64,000 nucleotides of DNA from Daphnia carinata (Eukaryota > Arthropoda > Branchiopoda > Diplostraca > Daphniidae): contig NC_081337.1 of NCBI RefSeq assembly GCF_022539665.2, positions 6,362,679 to 6,426,678 of the forward strand, in the 5' to 3' direction. The notes beneath the pieces were generated by a model, which made no database searches, was not told the DNA's origin, and was given only the letters and a program-made list of their open reading frames with translations. Below are positions 11,497 to 23,997 of this stretch, one piece after another. The position numbers and the translations under genes are program-made. Each line of letters opens with the position of its first letter. The stretch's first letter is position 1.

Positions 11497-12433
11497 AATA
11501 CAATTTTTCTTTCTTAAACTTATTCTCGGCAGACAGAAACGAAAACGGAAAAGCGGATTGGGATATTTCTCTCTCTGGCCGTCCCAGAAATAGGTCGGGC
11601 TCAATGCGCGGGCGCCAACCGGCCATGCCACCAAACCGTATTGGTTTACCCTAAACAAGATGAAATCCCCATATAAATGAGGAGGAGGTGTGCATGGGGT
11701 TCTCTCTTTCATTCGACGTCGATAACCATGTAGGGAACATAAGAGAAATGGAAATCACACAGAGATGCAAAGAAATCCCAGTCAAGGCAATGGCCATGGA
11801 TTTTGCCCGGTTTGTCTTTTTATCTTGTAATTCTTTCTTCTCCGGCTTGAGAAACGAATTGTTGAAAGAAATAAAATGTTTAAACGGTGAAGTATTCGTC
11901 TTTTCCTCTTGGTCAGATCACAATGGGTTAGCATCAAAGCGGAGAAGCGAGAAATGACAATAAAAAGATCACAACTTTCTAATTCTCCGAGTCATACGAT
12001 GGCAAAACGCCGAGTGAAAGGTCCTCTGCATATGTTACTGATTTATCTGTTTAGACGAACGGTAGGTGCTTGTTCGTTGTAAGTGTAACTGTTTCAGTAT
12101 CACACACGCACGGAACATTACACACCAGACAGGTAATAGAAAGCTAATGAGAACGCTCGATTTCCATCGTTAAAGTCGCATTGCGTGGCCTAACCCATTC
12201 AATGCTTGGCACATCAAGAAAAGCTTGAAAATTAAATAACAAGGAGAGAGGCTCTTTGTGTGAGCTGTATGGCATGAAAACGCAATAAAAATATCCACGT
12301 TATGCACGGGTATCAGATGGTTTTTCGGTTTCGACCTTTATAAAATCCCGTCGGAGCAACACCAGCCGTAAAGCAAGGTGCTTACTCACGATCTGTGCAG
12401 CCTTCACCTACATCTAATGACGCCGACGGACGC

Positions 12434-12443
12434 CCAAATATGG
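12434..12443. promoter_or_regulatory. CArG box CCAAATATGG upstream of tropomyosin
   Basis: Exact CArG match about 3 kb upstream of the presumed muscle tropomyosin promoter. About 90 bp away, on the plus strand, is a TATAAAA element (12339-12345) with no ORF downstream. Confidence 0.3.
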
Positions 12444-13758
12444 TCAGGAAACGCTCTTAACCCATATACCTGCGCGTGTGTATACTTTTAATAGAAAAGA
12501 GTTAAGGGAGCCTAAAGATGAAGTTAGAAATAGTAAAATATATTTTTAAAAATGAAAAATAAAGGACTTTAGGGAGATTTTTGTTTTTTTGCGCTCTTCT
12601 AATTTGCTTCCGGAATCGAGTCCAGCTGCTGGCGCCGCTGGTCCAGCCCGGACGCTGATAGCTCAACGTCTATATTTCTCAACAGGGACGGCAAAAGTTC
12701 TCCTGTACGTTTCACTGGAAGAAAGTTAGAACAACACAAAATAAGGCCAGCGCCTGCGACGCCGCCGTTAGTTTATTTCTGTACCAAAGACGCCAGGGCT
12801 CCTCGACCCCGGAAAAAAATAAAGGAGATTTTTAAAAGCTAAAAAAGTAAATGAAAAAAAAAATTTTTTTTAAAGAATTAAGAATACTTAACTTCAAATC
12901 GTGTATTTAGGACGAAATACGCAACCTTTCTCTTTTTCTGAAGGATTCGTTCGACGTATTGCTGCTTTCTGTGAATCATCAACAATCGCATGGGAGATGA
13001 GGGTTAGAGGTCGGGTGGATGAGGGTATTATAACCCTCTTTTTGCATCCGCCCAGCAGAGGGAAGATACAGAAAAGCTAAAAGAAGAGAAGAGAAAAAAA
13101 AGAATACAAATCGACACGACAAACTCATCACATAAGCTTTTTGTTTTCTACTCTTGGTCACGAAACGATTCGACTATCATTTTTGTTGTTTGTGTTTAAA
13201 TGACCAGATAGCAGAAGCAAAGGGGATGGGTACACATAGTTGGACCGTGACGATGTGTTCCCAAGATGATCTCTGAAACAAACTTTCACCCACGTTTCTT
13301 CCAACCGTTTTACAAAAAAAATCTCTACTGAGATTTCCGTAGATTTCTCGAACTGACTCTTGTCCACTAGCGGTTGTTTAGTTTAAAGAGGGAAGCAACG
13401 CAGGGCTCGTCGTTTTCCCAACTTGCCATCTCACAAGAAAGTTAATTTATAGTCTAAAAACAGACCGCGATACGCCATCTCCAGCTGGGCTCGAGATTAG
13501 CATCCGAAAGCCATTCGCAGAATCAGGCAGCGTAAAAACCGCTTAACAATTGAATGTATTACGATCAGAAGATGGCGAGTCATTGTGTTCCACATCGGAA
13601 CCTACTCGAAACCTTTGATTCCTTTTTAAAGTTTTCCAGATTGCAAATCAGGGCGTTTATATGTGTGAGACATTTGATGGAAAAAAAAAATTTCGACGAA
13701 AATGAAAAAAAAAATAAAAATTTTTAATGAAATATGAAGAAGTACACTGACGTAGAAT

Positions 13759-15701
13759 TCAGCAAGCGCGGCGGTGATATTCCGCCGATGCGTTGCCATA
13801 ATCCTGAGCACTGAACAGCGTTGAAGCGTTGCGTCCCATGTATCTATCATGATTAGAGATGCTGATGTAACTCACTATCCATAATTTTTCTAACTTTAAA
13901 TAAAAGCTTACTTTAAAAAATCTTGGAGGTGAACGTGGAGCAACTGGATCGACTTTTCATCAAGTGGAGTGTACGCTAACATACTTCCGAGACGGGCTGT
14001 AAAAACGATATTCAACGATTTCAATATGTAAAATAACTGTAGAATTTGAACTGGAGAGATACTTACTGAACATTCGTAAAAGATGAGGGGCTCCATAAAT
14101 ATGGCTCATCGATTTGTCAGGGTGATTCTTCAAAATCTATAAACATTTCAGGAATCAGCGTATTGAAAGTATTTCACTGTGAATTTCACTTGACTTACAT
14201 CAGCATATTGTAGTCTTTCAAATTTATACAGCAACGATGAACCGAGCGTCACATTGAAATATTCTTTCAGGCCGGCCATGACCTCCTGAATGGCACTCTC
14301 TCTAAAAAGGAGAGGCAAAGAACAGGGTGAAAGAGAAAAGTTTCCCTATCTGATTAAGCGAATACACAAATATAATAGCGAAATTGTGACATACTTGCTT
14401 GGGGTGGTTGCTCGGTTACTGCTTTTGTGCTTGATGTAATCTTCCAAAATGGTGTCAACCGGGACTTTGGATGGTAAATTTGCCAACTAGTTAGGTAATC
14501 AGGAGGAATTCACATTTGGCTACAGTTAAATTGTGACAAAAAATTTATGTTTCAGGTTGTGAGTCGCTTACCTTTTTTTGTCGATTAATGTAGTCCCAGT
14601 CATCAACAAGCCAGGGTTTCAGTTCATCTGGAATTTTTATTTTCACTTCAACCTTGGATAAAAACTGCTCTTCCTATGGATAACAAATTATTAATGCTAC
14701 AATAAATAAAACTTTTCGAAAGTGCATTTGAAATCATACCGATTCTACAGTAGAATCAGGTCTAGTCTTTTTTCTTGAGCTTTCAGAAGAAGATGCACCG
14801 GAATTGTTGGTAGAAGGTGCAGCTGTAGAAGAAATGGCTGGTCTTTTAGCTGGTTTTTCTGCAGATTAAAATAGATAGTAAAATTTTCCATAGTTACATG
14901 AGGTAGGATTATGTGTGTGACACGAATTCTATTGTGGAGTGTATCATCCAACTTGATATTACTGGCCTATCTATATGCTATGTTATCCTCAAACAGTATG
15001 GCTGACGGTAACATTTTTTGTGATTGTGGTAGGGCTTAAGTCTAAATATATGAATGTGTAACAACTATAACGTATACCTCTTGTTGGTACAGCACTTACC
15101 TTGAAGTGATGGCGTAGATGAGCGACTATCTGTTTCCTTGCCTGATGTATTGGCATCTGACAGGTTGCCTCCACCTTTGGATGGTTCTGATCTGCGCCCT
15201 GAAGGTTTACCGACAGGAGTAGAAACACCTTTGATCTGTTTCTTTCCTTTCCTTTAAATGAATGGTTAAACAATGCTAATGAGAAGATTGAAGGCTATAA
15301 AGAAATTGTTTTATTACGATGTAGCTTCATGGGCTTTGAGCAATTCCTTTTGTTTTTGCAGGGCTTGATCATTGTACTTCAGCACACGGTTTTCTGGCAC
15401 CCATTCATCCCAACTGTAATCCAACCATTGTTAATTTTATATTAGGCATTCAGTTATTAAGACATTTTATAAATCTACTTTTTATTCCATCCAGCATAAT
15501 GTATCAGATATTTGTTCTGTTGATCCTTAACTTCGGCTTTCAAGCTTTTGGCCTCGTAAAGCAGAGGCCCGTGAAAACATAGAACCCTTTCACCTGATAT
15601 ATTAATCTTGTAAATAAATTTTTATGTGATTCATTTTTTAAAATCAAACCTTCTTTAAATTTGAATTCTGTTGCTGGCTTCTGTTGAGCTTTGGGACCCA
15701 T
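13759..15701 (-). CDS. MORF4L1: MRG15 / MORF4L1-like chromodomain and MRG-domain protein
   Basis: Chromatin reader of NuA4/Tip60 histone acetyltransferase and Sin3/RPD3-type complexes; its chromodomain binds methylated H3K36. Eleven coding exons: 15650-15701, 15479-15593, 15318-15413, 15100-15251, 14740-14858, 14572-14673, 14395-14486, 14199-14301, 14067-14136, 13912-13996, 13759-13843. They sum to 1071 nt, 356 residues plus stop. The chromodomain (about residues 15-75) has [33 protein letters not shown], keeping the His/Tyr/Tyr/Trp/Trp cage. A Ser/Thr/Lys-rich linker follows. The MRG domain (about 180-350) has [34 protein letters not shown] and [18 protein letters not shown]. The protein ends EYHRRAC. 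ATG 15701 precedes MGPKAQQKP. Length and order match the animal family. Confidence 0.95.
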
Positions 15702-15733
15702 TTTTGTTCAAAGCAGACGCTCAACAATTGCAC

Positions 15734-15743
15734 GTCACGTGAC
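15734..15743. promoter_or_regulatory. GTCACGTGAC E-box / M-box palindrome at MRG15 promoter
   Basis: A 10-bp perfect palindrome containing CACGTG, 33 bp upstream of the MRG15 start codon. This is the consensus of USF/MITF/TFE bHLH-Zip factors. The proximal position makes it a plausible core promoter element; binding is not shown. Confidence 0.4.
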
Positions 15744-15982
15744 CTATGGGTGCGCTGGTGCACTGTTTCAGCAAAGAGACCAGCTTTGAGCGCCCATTCA
15801 CCAAGTCGACCAATTGAAAGCGCTGACAAATTTCAATAAGGTATGTGAACTTTGATTACAACCCCTTTCTTTGTTTATTCAAACTCCAAACAGATCAAAA
15901 TTCGCAAAGAAGTTTTCCGGCAATTTTAAAAAAAAATCTATACCCATGCCGGTGTTTCAACTCCCGATACTTCAAAGTAATC

Positions 15983-18665
15983 TCACATGATTACATAAGT
16001 TGGCGATGTCGCGACACCACAATTATTGTCTTTTTGCGACATCAAAACATACCCAGCATTTCCCCAATAAGTCGACCACGAATTTTTAATCAACCAATAC
16101 GGTTCGCCTTTCAGGATTCCATAACCAACAGCCAGAACAGCGTGATCCAGACTATCTTCTCCGCTGCCTGTAATCTCAAAAAAGAACCGAAAGGCATTAA
16201 TAGTTTCGCTCGTCCCTTCACGGAACGGATGGCAGTACGGAGACACAAAAATGGCAAGAAAGCAGATAATTACCGCATTCAGGGTTGTAATAAACTCCGT
16301 TGGCATAAAACGAAAACGCACGATGCGCAGCATCTTTTGGATTTGAATAAAGATGTGATAAACAGAACAATAGTTAAAATTTTTTCTATACCATACCGAT
16401 AGCAACAGATATGGGACCGTGTTTGAAAATGGCAACGCGTAACGCATCGATGTCCCCCGATGTTACGTTAACATAGCCTTTAATGGAAGCGACAAGACTA
16501 GAATTGTCTATGTGACAGTAGCCATCAGCTCCAAGGTATGGACCATAGCTCTCATCTGATGGAATGCCTCCATGCTTCATCATCCACTGGTACACACGGA
16601 AATCCTCTCCTCCTAAACGAGTCAGTAAGAATTCAATCAATAATGCCAATGAAGAACGAAAAAAGATATAATGAATAAAATGAAAGAACTGCATCAGTTA
16701 CCATCACAGCCATTATTGCCGAATCCCCAACTGCAATCCACAAGAGCCTAAAGCAAATACGAATGCAAATGTTTAACCCGTTTGCATCAAGAATATATTT
16801 TATGTACCTGTTGAGACAGTGGGGTAAGTTTGCCTGTTTTAAGGAAGAGAGCCCCTTCGATAGTTCCCACAGTACCAAAACTCCAGCAAGAACCACACAC
16901 GCTCTGGTCTAGAAAATATAAAATGTAAAAACCAAATCGTTATTATTATTAATATTATTTTTAGAGGAACAGTACATTCATTATAAGTACTACAAACATG
17001 TAATTGCCAATAGAATAAAACTACCTTTTACAGGGGTAACAGCGCCATAAAGCCTCCAATCCATTTGATCGGGCAAATTTTCAACGTCGGCTTTAGTGTA
17101 ATGAAAAGCCGATCCTCCGTTGTACCCTGTGGAACGTAACTTCCCACGCATGTATTTAATCTCATCCGAAGATCGGTCGGCCATATGGTTTGGAGCCAGT
17201 TTGTATGATAAACCAGCCCGATTCTTTGAGTGGATGAATCTGCGAGAAAACGGTAATCAACGGTATCGCTTAACAGTATTTTCACTGGTCGTCGACAACC
17301 TACCTCATATTCTGCCTAAAAATATCTTTGCGATGTTCATGTTCGGTTACGTTTTTGTAACCCTTTTTATGATGACGAACGAACGAATCGAAAGTATCAT
17401 CCACATGCTTGGTGTGGTCATGCGCGAATTCCCGCATCGGATTAAATGTATAAACGTGATCAACGCCAGGGCCCGGGAATCCATGACATTCGCCGACATC
17501 TGAAAAGGGATTATATCTATTGATTTGCAACATAGTCTTCCACAATGGCATCTTACCAGAATCAATCATGAAGGCGCCTTCATTTGGTTTCTCTGCTGTA
17601 AAACTGGTATAGTCTAAGTAATAATGATCGTAATGAGAACCCAAAAGGGAATTATATCCCTTCATTTCGTATCTGACGGGAACGGTAATTTGCTGACGGG
17701 TTCCAGCAAACTAAAATGAATATATTGGTTAGCAATGATTTTATTTCTAATAGCAGAAGGTTATCACTTGATGCTGGAGCCACATAGTATAGCGATTTGT
17801 TTTATCACCGACGGTGCTAATGTACTCCCACTTTTCGCAACTCTGACCATTCATGACTTCGATGCCAATTAACTAAACAACGCAATATAATTTAATTTAA
17901 TCACTTCTCAAATATAGGCTGGTTACTGAAAATGGCACCTTAAAGTTTGAGATATCAGGTAGGACTCCTTGAGCTTCCACTGGCTCTTCAGCACTTCCAG
18001 AAGTCTGAAAACAATTCAACTGATTTTTTACTGTTTCAGTGGTCATTGGGGCTATTTTCTTTGCCGTACCATATGGTCCTTCACTGGATAGTTGATATGT
18101 CTTCATCATGCCTGGCACCCATAAGACAGTAAAGTAAGTATTAATGAAAGTAATAAATGAATAAAATGAAAAGATATTGCTTTTACCTCCATAAAAATCA
18201 ATTCTGCTTTTCCCACTATCTAAATCAACCCAAGCATAGAAATCTTCATCAATTTCAGCATATGGAAGGTGGAGAATCCCCTCAGTTATCTAATAATATG
18301 TATGTAAGATATACATATTTATTCATTAGTTAAGAGGTATCTTAGCAAATACTAATAACAAATAAATAACTCTTACATAAGCTTTACTCCAGGAAGGAGG
18401 AGATGGAGAGTCTTTGGGAGCAGAAGGATGGTGAAAATGTTGAGGAAGTCTCCATTTTTTAAACCATGTATTTCTTTCATGTTGGGAGGCTACCTCATTG
18501 TCTTCAGTGCCTCCAATCGCCTGCGCTATAAACGAATATACTTCATTAAAGAGTTCAATACAATTATACATATTACTGTGTTACTTCGTTATACAAAATA
18601 TTCAAAAAATTACCAATTAGAGCGAAAAGGAAGGGAAGACACCACGATCTCCCAAAGTGCAACAT
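15983..18665 (-). CDS. 26-29-p: Papain-family (C1A) cysteine protease, 26/29-kDa proteinase type
   Basis: Secreted or lysosomal cathepsin-like protease with a long N-terminal extension, like the insect 26/29-kDa proteinase. Thirteen exons: 18614-18665, 18377-18525, 18187-18289, 17939-18112, 17768-17872, 17557-17710, 17304-17499, 17025-17239, 16808-16908, 16702-16747, 16398-16612, 16274-16333, 15983-16167. They sum to 1755 nt, 584 residues. Signal peptide MLHFGRSWCLPFLFAL. Residues about 25-250 form the extension domain. An I29-type inhibitor segment (KHVDDTFDSFVRHHKKGYKN) follows, then the mature enzyme with the catalytic Cys in QSVCGSCWSFG, the His in LDHAVLAVGYG and the Asn in WLIKNSWSTYWG. 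It lies 281 bp upstream of MRG15 on the same strand and is divergent from MRPS26. All catalytic residues are present. Confidence 0.93.
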
Positions 18666-19041
18666 TTTCTGCTGAGTGGGCGAATATCCAACTAGCTACT
18701 GAAACTACTAAAATTTGTACAAACAAGTAAACTCGGAATTACGCCTCTTCGAATCGCTAACAAGGCACTAATGACATCCACTTGCTGCAAAGCCGTAGAA
18801 CATTTGGAAATAATAATAAATGTTCAGCGTTGCCAGATTTTAGAACAATTATACCACCGGAAAATATACACATATATAAATTTTTTTAAAGCGGTGGACT
18901 GGGCATGGGCAGATGGCAGACGACGTGATTGAAAAGCAAAAAAGAGCTGGCAGGCAATAATACATTGTTTGCAGTGTCATAGTTAATACCGATTTAATAA
19001 AGCCAATAATCTCGTTTACTCTTTTCACCTAGCATTTCATC

Positions 19042-19816
19042 ATGTTTGGAAGCAGTGGCAGTCGAGTCCTGAATGTCATAAACATTTCGTATTTACAGAG
19101 TAGAAGCAAGCGAGTATGGGTGCGGAAACCACTCGGATCACCTATGGCCAAGTCTAAAATCTTCCGGATTACACCAAAACCAGTTTTGCCTGAAGATGAA
19201 AAGGCTGAAATCAAACGCCTATTCGATAATTACAAAAACAGTATGAAATCTATTAGGTAACACCTAAACTTAGTATTTAAATTTTGCCACAGTTGCTTTA
19301 CATATATGTCTGTCTTAGACAGTATTTTTTTGAACAATCTCTCAAACAAGCAGAGAGTGGTGAAGTAGCTCAAATGAAGCATAGATTAGACGACCAAGAG
19401 CATGAACGACTAATGGAAGAAAATCGCCTAGAGAATGAAAAAACAGCCATGCTGAGACAAGAAAGGTTGAAAATCCAGGCAGAAAAAGCACAGCAAAATG
19501 TTTTAGCCTCTTTGATCAAAAAGGAGAGAGAGTCCAAACTACATGAAATCCAGATCGAAGACTTCCTTATGAAACAAATGGTAAAAATCTTTGAAAAATT
19601 TGTTTTTAAAAATGTTTTTATTATATAATAATATGGTTTTTCTAGTCCACACCATTCATCCAACCTGAAAATATTGAGAAGGCCATAGAAGACGCACTTG
19701 CCAATCCTGTCAACTTTAACTTTGCTTTAGACCTAGATGGATACATTTATCGAGGTAAAGATACTTCCATCGACACGATCCCAGAAGAGAAGCGAGAGAG
19801 ACTGAATAGCAATTGA
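19042..19816 (+). CDS. MRPS26: Mitochondrial small-subunit ribosomal protein S26
   Basis: Component of the mitoribosome 28S subunit. Three exons (19042-19256, 19319-19580, 19646-19816) sum to 648 nt, 215 residues. The N-terminus is short and basic with RKPLGSPMAKSKIFRITPKP. A long charged helix follows (residues about 75-160, rich in Glu/Lys/Arg), then the conserved end FIQPENIEKAIEDALANPVN, NFALDLDGYIYRG. This matches MRPS26 in plan and in the ENxExxIExAL...N(F/Y)N region. It is divergent from the cysteine protease (376 bp between start codons) and convergent with SMYD5, with only 43 bp between the stop codons. Confidence 0.85.
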
Positions 19817-19859
19817 GTGTATTGAAAAGTGATTTGCATACAACAACTAGCATTGTATC

Positions 19860-21431
19860 CTAATCATCTTCCATACTTTCTTCATCGTCGCTAGTCATAT
19901 CGGGTTCGTCAGCTTCAAGTTGGCATCGACTACAATTACAGTGAAACAAATAGTTCTCTTCTAGGATTTTTCTTCTCGAATGTCTACTCCTGGAAAGGAC
20001 ACATTCATCGAGATAGCTGATAAATATTTCTTCATCTTCTTGTAAGTCTTTTGATGCAACTAGGGCTACCGTATGGTTAGAGAATGGAAAAGAAGAAATA
20101 CTGTTGGGCTCGCAACTATGATTACAAGCGCTCTGTACGGCAAACAGTGCCGACCCTTCATTGTTAAGAAAATCTCCCGATTCCTTTTCCATTTCTTGAT
20201 AAATGGTGTCTATCAAGGAATCTGTAGTGGGATCGATGTCATTTTCGGAAACTTTACGAACCCACACACTAATAATTCCAAAAAGAAAAAAAATTCAGTA
20301 TGCGGAAATAAACACTCACTGTTTGCTAACCTAAACGCACTGGTGCCTATGCCTTGACCATTTCGTCCGATCAGTGCGATCAAAGAGCGGAAGCCTTGAG
20401 GAGTTAGAAACTATAACAAAATGAAAAACCACCCGTTTAACCATCACCCAATTCAACAAAAAAAAAAAAAAAAGGGGGATAATGTTTAAACGAAAGAAAT
20501 AAAACAAAATACATACCTCATCTGTTTCTGGTCTTCCAAGGGCTTTAATGGACAAATCACGCAAAAGTTCTAATTGGCTTTCAAACTCTGAACCCAATAG
20601 CTTGTGGGCAATTGTGTCTTCCTCATTAGCAGTATGATGGCAGAGGGACATCAGCTGACATTTGAGCTCTTCCCTATCTATCCTCTGAATGAAGGTAGCA
20701 AGGATTCTTGCCAATAACATGATTGTGGAAGTTTCTGGTGGATAATGCATTTTCCTGTTCAAGTGTTTGAAAGATAATGTACAGAAGTAAAAAAAAATTA
20801 TTTAAGAACAAACTTCCATGCTTCATTTAATTTTTCTAATGGATGATTGGGATTTCCACCAAGCATGTTACAGCAAAGTGTTTTGTGGTATTGATTCCAG
20901 GCACGATCCTTGCACCCAATACTGCAATAAGTTACCTTAGTAGTCAGATAGAAAGGATTTAAAAATATATTTTTAAGTTCAGTATTTTTCTTACTGCACA
21001 CTGGGAACAAATGATATGTGAGGATTTATCAGTTTCATCACACTCTGGATGTGGAAGTATAATGTCAGCATTACCAGTTAAACGCCTTACATTTTCTTCA
21101 GCTGTTTCAAGAGGTCTATTTAAAAAAGAAATAGTTTTGACAATGAATGTCAAATTACAAGAGAAATAAAGTACCTCATGCAAAAATCACATGCTGAATA
21201 GCCATAAGCATAGTTCCATGAAAACTGGCATGAAAATAGAGGCTGTTCTTCTATAATTGTTTCCCCAACTTTGAAACTTCGAGTTGTAAACAATCCACGT
21301 CCCTGTTAAAAATTTAACTTGTTATTGTGGTTGGTTCCAATTGGATAACCCTCCCGAACAATCACCTCCGTTTGCGGACTGGGACATATCTTAACCCCGT
21401 GATTAATAAACGTCTCTTTTGAACATGCCAT
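19860..21431 (-). CDS. SMYD5: SET and MYND domain protein SMYD5
   Basis: Lysine methyltransferase of the SMYD family. Seven exons: 21366-21431, 21175-21302, 20995-21115, 20814-20935, 20517-20754, 20331-20410, 19860-20268; 1164 nt, 387 residues. The start of the SET domain (GRGLFTTRSFKVGETIIEEQ) is split by the zinc-binding MYND insert (CDFCMRP...ICSQC...VTYCSIGCKDRAWNQYHKTL). It resumes with the SET core (SACNHSCEPNSISSF, EDEEIFISYLDE) and a cysteine-rich post-SET segment (FHCNCSRCQLEADEPD). The acidic C-terminus (SDDEESMEDD) is typical of SMYD5 rather than SMYD1-4. Human SMYD5 has been linked to H4K20 and ribosomal-protein methylation. Start at ATG 21431. Divergent from MAD2 across 541 bp, which holds a CACGTG at 21508-21513. 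Confidence 0.92.
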
Positions 21432-21972
21432 TTAGTTCAAAACTAGCGATATCTCTAAGTTAGAAGCCGATTTTTGGGGATGCTCTGTCCGTCTGTTCAC
21501 GAACACCACGTGTGGCTTAACTCAGGTCCTCCAAGGCTGCTTTGCGGGAGTTTCTATAATACAAAATGTGAATCATTTTTAGGCTAAAACGGGAAATTCG
21601 ATGAGGAACGGCCTTCAGTATACGAGGTGGGAAACAGACCAAAATGCCCAAAGGTAGCCAAAAAGTTGCAAAGCGGATGCGGAATTGCAAACAGCAGAAA
21701 ACCTTATTTTTAAATGCCAACGAATATTGGAATTTATTGGAAAAAATTAGCTGCATATAACAAACTGTTGCAAATAAATTTTTTTACTGAAAAAGAAGAA
21801 ACGACAAAAACGAGTAAAAATTTATAAAGCAAAATTGGTGGCAGTGTAATATACTTCGACAACACTGGACACCAGATGCTCCGCCTTTTTTTCATTTATT
21901 GAATTTTTTCAAATATTTCCCTTCAGTTTTAACTTAAACCACACCTCAACTCTTGAACCAACTTTTTAAAAT

Positions 21973-22763
21973 ATGGCTGCTGGAACTGCCCAAGAAACGC
22001 AAAATTTTGTTACTCTCAAGGGTTCTGTGGAACTCATTGTCGATTTCTTCAGTAAGTCCATTTAATAGATGTCTGAAATGGAAGTAATGTTTGTCACGTC
22101 GTCTTGCAGATTACAGCTTGAATAGCATTCTTTATCAACGAGGCGTCTTCCCAGAAGAATCCTTTATACCTACTCAGCATTATGGGCTTACCATGTACAT
22201 GTCTAAAATGCCTGAGATAAAAAAGTATACTGATGAAATTTTGCCACATCTTAAGAGTAAGTTTAAATTCTCTGGTCATTCATATTCTAGTCACTTCCAT
22301 TGCCTTATCAATCACAGAATGGCTCACTGAGGGTAAAATAAAAAAGCTTGTTCTTGCACTCTGTGATGTAAATTCAAAGGAGCCTTTGGAGTGCTGGGAA
22401 TTCAGAATTGTGGCTGAAGAAACTCCAACAGGAGAAGTCAAACAACAGGGAACTAAACCATTAAAAGACATCCAACAAGAGATTCGGAATGTTCTCAGAC
22501 AAATTACTGCCTGTGTCACATTCCTACCACTCCTAGATTGTGTTTGTATGTGCCTGATCCTGTGTCATGAACTATTTTAAATTTTGCCCTCTTCATCCTT
22601 AGGCTCATTTGATCTTCAGGTGCATACCAAGAAAGACACTCAAGGAGAGGGATGGGGAGATGTTCAGCCACTATCAATTCAAAATGCACAGGAAGTCCAA
22701 CTGAGATCTTTCTCTACATCTATTCAAAATGTCCATACATTTGTGAGTTATAAAAGTGTTTAG
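21973..22763 (+). CDS. MAD2L1: Spindle checkpoint protein MAD2 (HORMA domain)
   Basis: Mitotic checkpoint protein that captures CDC20 to inhibit the anaphase-promoting complex at unattached kinetochores. Four exons: 21973-22051, 22110-22256, 22318-22545, 22603-22763; 615 nt, 204 residues, essentially the usual family length. The HORMA domain runs throughout: GSVELIVDFFNYSLNSILYQ, RGVFPEESF, KYGLT-like TQHYGLTMYMSKMPEIKKYT, then ECWEFRIVAEE, PLLDCVCSFDLQVHTKKD. The C-terminal safety-belt segment (LRSFSTSIQNVHTFVSYKSV) includes the conserved seat-belt strands. All three introns are about 57-61 nt. Confidence 0.95.
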
Positions 22764-23007
22764 TGTGATTTGTGTTTGATCTAAGGTTGACTCTTTCAAC
22801 AAATCTTTTAAATTTTATGAAACCCCTAATAAATGAGTTCCAACCAATAGAGAAAAAAAATTACTGAAATGGGAACTGATACTAAAATGTTTTGGTTTAT
22901 TTGAATAATATAAGGAACAAAGATAGATGTGGTAGATTAGAAGTAACTAATTTTTCTCATTTATTTCATGACGGTAGTTGATGGTGCTACATATGACTCT
23001 GAACAGA

Positions 23008-23454
23008 CTATTTTTGAAATGGATAAAAATCAAATCCAGGTGTGTTCTGTTTAAACTTGTGTCTGACAACTTTTTGGCCTTCTTCTATGAGTTGCTGAAC
23101 ATCTTTACGGTAAGCTGGTGGTTTCATCTCTTCTTCCAAGGTGCATTCATGCTGGACTGGTTCCTCACATCTCACTACATGTGATCTTATGAGATCAATG
23201 TCTCTCTTGAACTCATCATTGAGGTTTTCAATGGCAGAACTTGGAGCATCAAATTTCATGACAAAATATGTTCCTTCTCTATGCCATATATTGTGTGCTT
23301 TCATTTTAAAGGGCAGGGGGTTAGTTCCTAAGGAAACGAATTGTCGAAGAACTCCGCCTTGCTGCAATATCGTTTCAGCAGAACGTCGCAGTGAAGCAAT
23401 CAACTCTGGCCTGGAAAGTGTCCGTAAGGTCAACGATAACTCGTAGAAAGGCAT
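23008..23454 (-). CDS. MRPS6: Mitochondrial small-subunit ribosomal protein S6 (bS6m)
   Basis: Mitoribosomal homologue of bacterial S6. A single exon of 447 nt, 148 residues. MPFYELSLTLRTLSRPELIA corresponds to the first beta strand and helix of S6. The pattern GGVLRQFVSLGTNPLPFKMK, YFVMKFDAPSSAIENLNDEF, KRDIDLIRSHVV follows the S6 ferredoxin-like fold. The C-terminal extension (to FDFYPFQK) is typical of the animal mitochondrial form. Divergent from COX15, with 543 bp between start codons. Confidence 0.92.
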   Translation of the reverse strand: MPFYELSLTLRTLSRPELIASLRRSAETILQQGGVLRQFVSLGTNPLPFKMKAHNIWHREGTYFVMKFDAPSSAIENLNDEFKRDIDLIRSHVVRCEEPVQHECTLEEEMKPPAYRKDVQQLIEEGQKVVRHKFKQNTPGFDFYPFQK

Positions 23455-23997
23455 GATATTTAAAAGGACACCGACAAACGTTAAACTGAAACGAATAAAC
23501 TATTTAACGTGCTTACTACTAACAACAGGCCACAAGCACGTAGTGCCCGCAGTATACTTGTCAGGCAATTGTTTTTCAGAAATTTCTTCTGCTAGGAAAT
23601 TCACGATTTACATGAATTTTACAAAAAACCTTGGTTGGTTGTTATACTAGGAATTCTAAATAATTTTTTTTGTCTTTGAAATAAACTAGATAATTTCCTA
23701 ATATGATTTTTTAAAATAAATGAATTAAAAATGATGTTCTATTGTGTCATCAAGTTCTGAGTTATAAATCGTCTGCTGAACCAGCAGCCGGTCTTGAACT
23801 TGAAAATTGATAGCGGCAGAAGGCAGACGTGACTTTAATTTTGAAAATCTGCGAGTAAAGGTAGTTTCACAATTTCTTTTCGTGGCAAAATGATAGTAGT
23901 TGCTAAATTCTTACAGAATCCAAATTTGGTAAACAACTTCCTGATTTATCAACCATAACACCACCTAAATCTTTTCAAATTTTAGTTATGTAATCAC

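Larger units (their letters stand above)
9450..13758. other. Intergenic flank between tropomyosin and MRG15
   Basis: About 4.3 kb with no supported gene on either strand. It holds a (TA)n run near 11473-11496, a plus-strand TATAAAA at 12339, a CArG box at 12434, and scattered A/T homopolymers. Short ORFs here have no recognisable domains. It may include distal tropomyosin enhancers. Confidence 0.5.

Noticed and set aside
15845-16402. 185-codon plus-strand ORF
   Set aside because: Antisense to the last exons of the cysteine protease, whose catalytic motifs are unambiguous.
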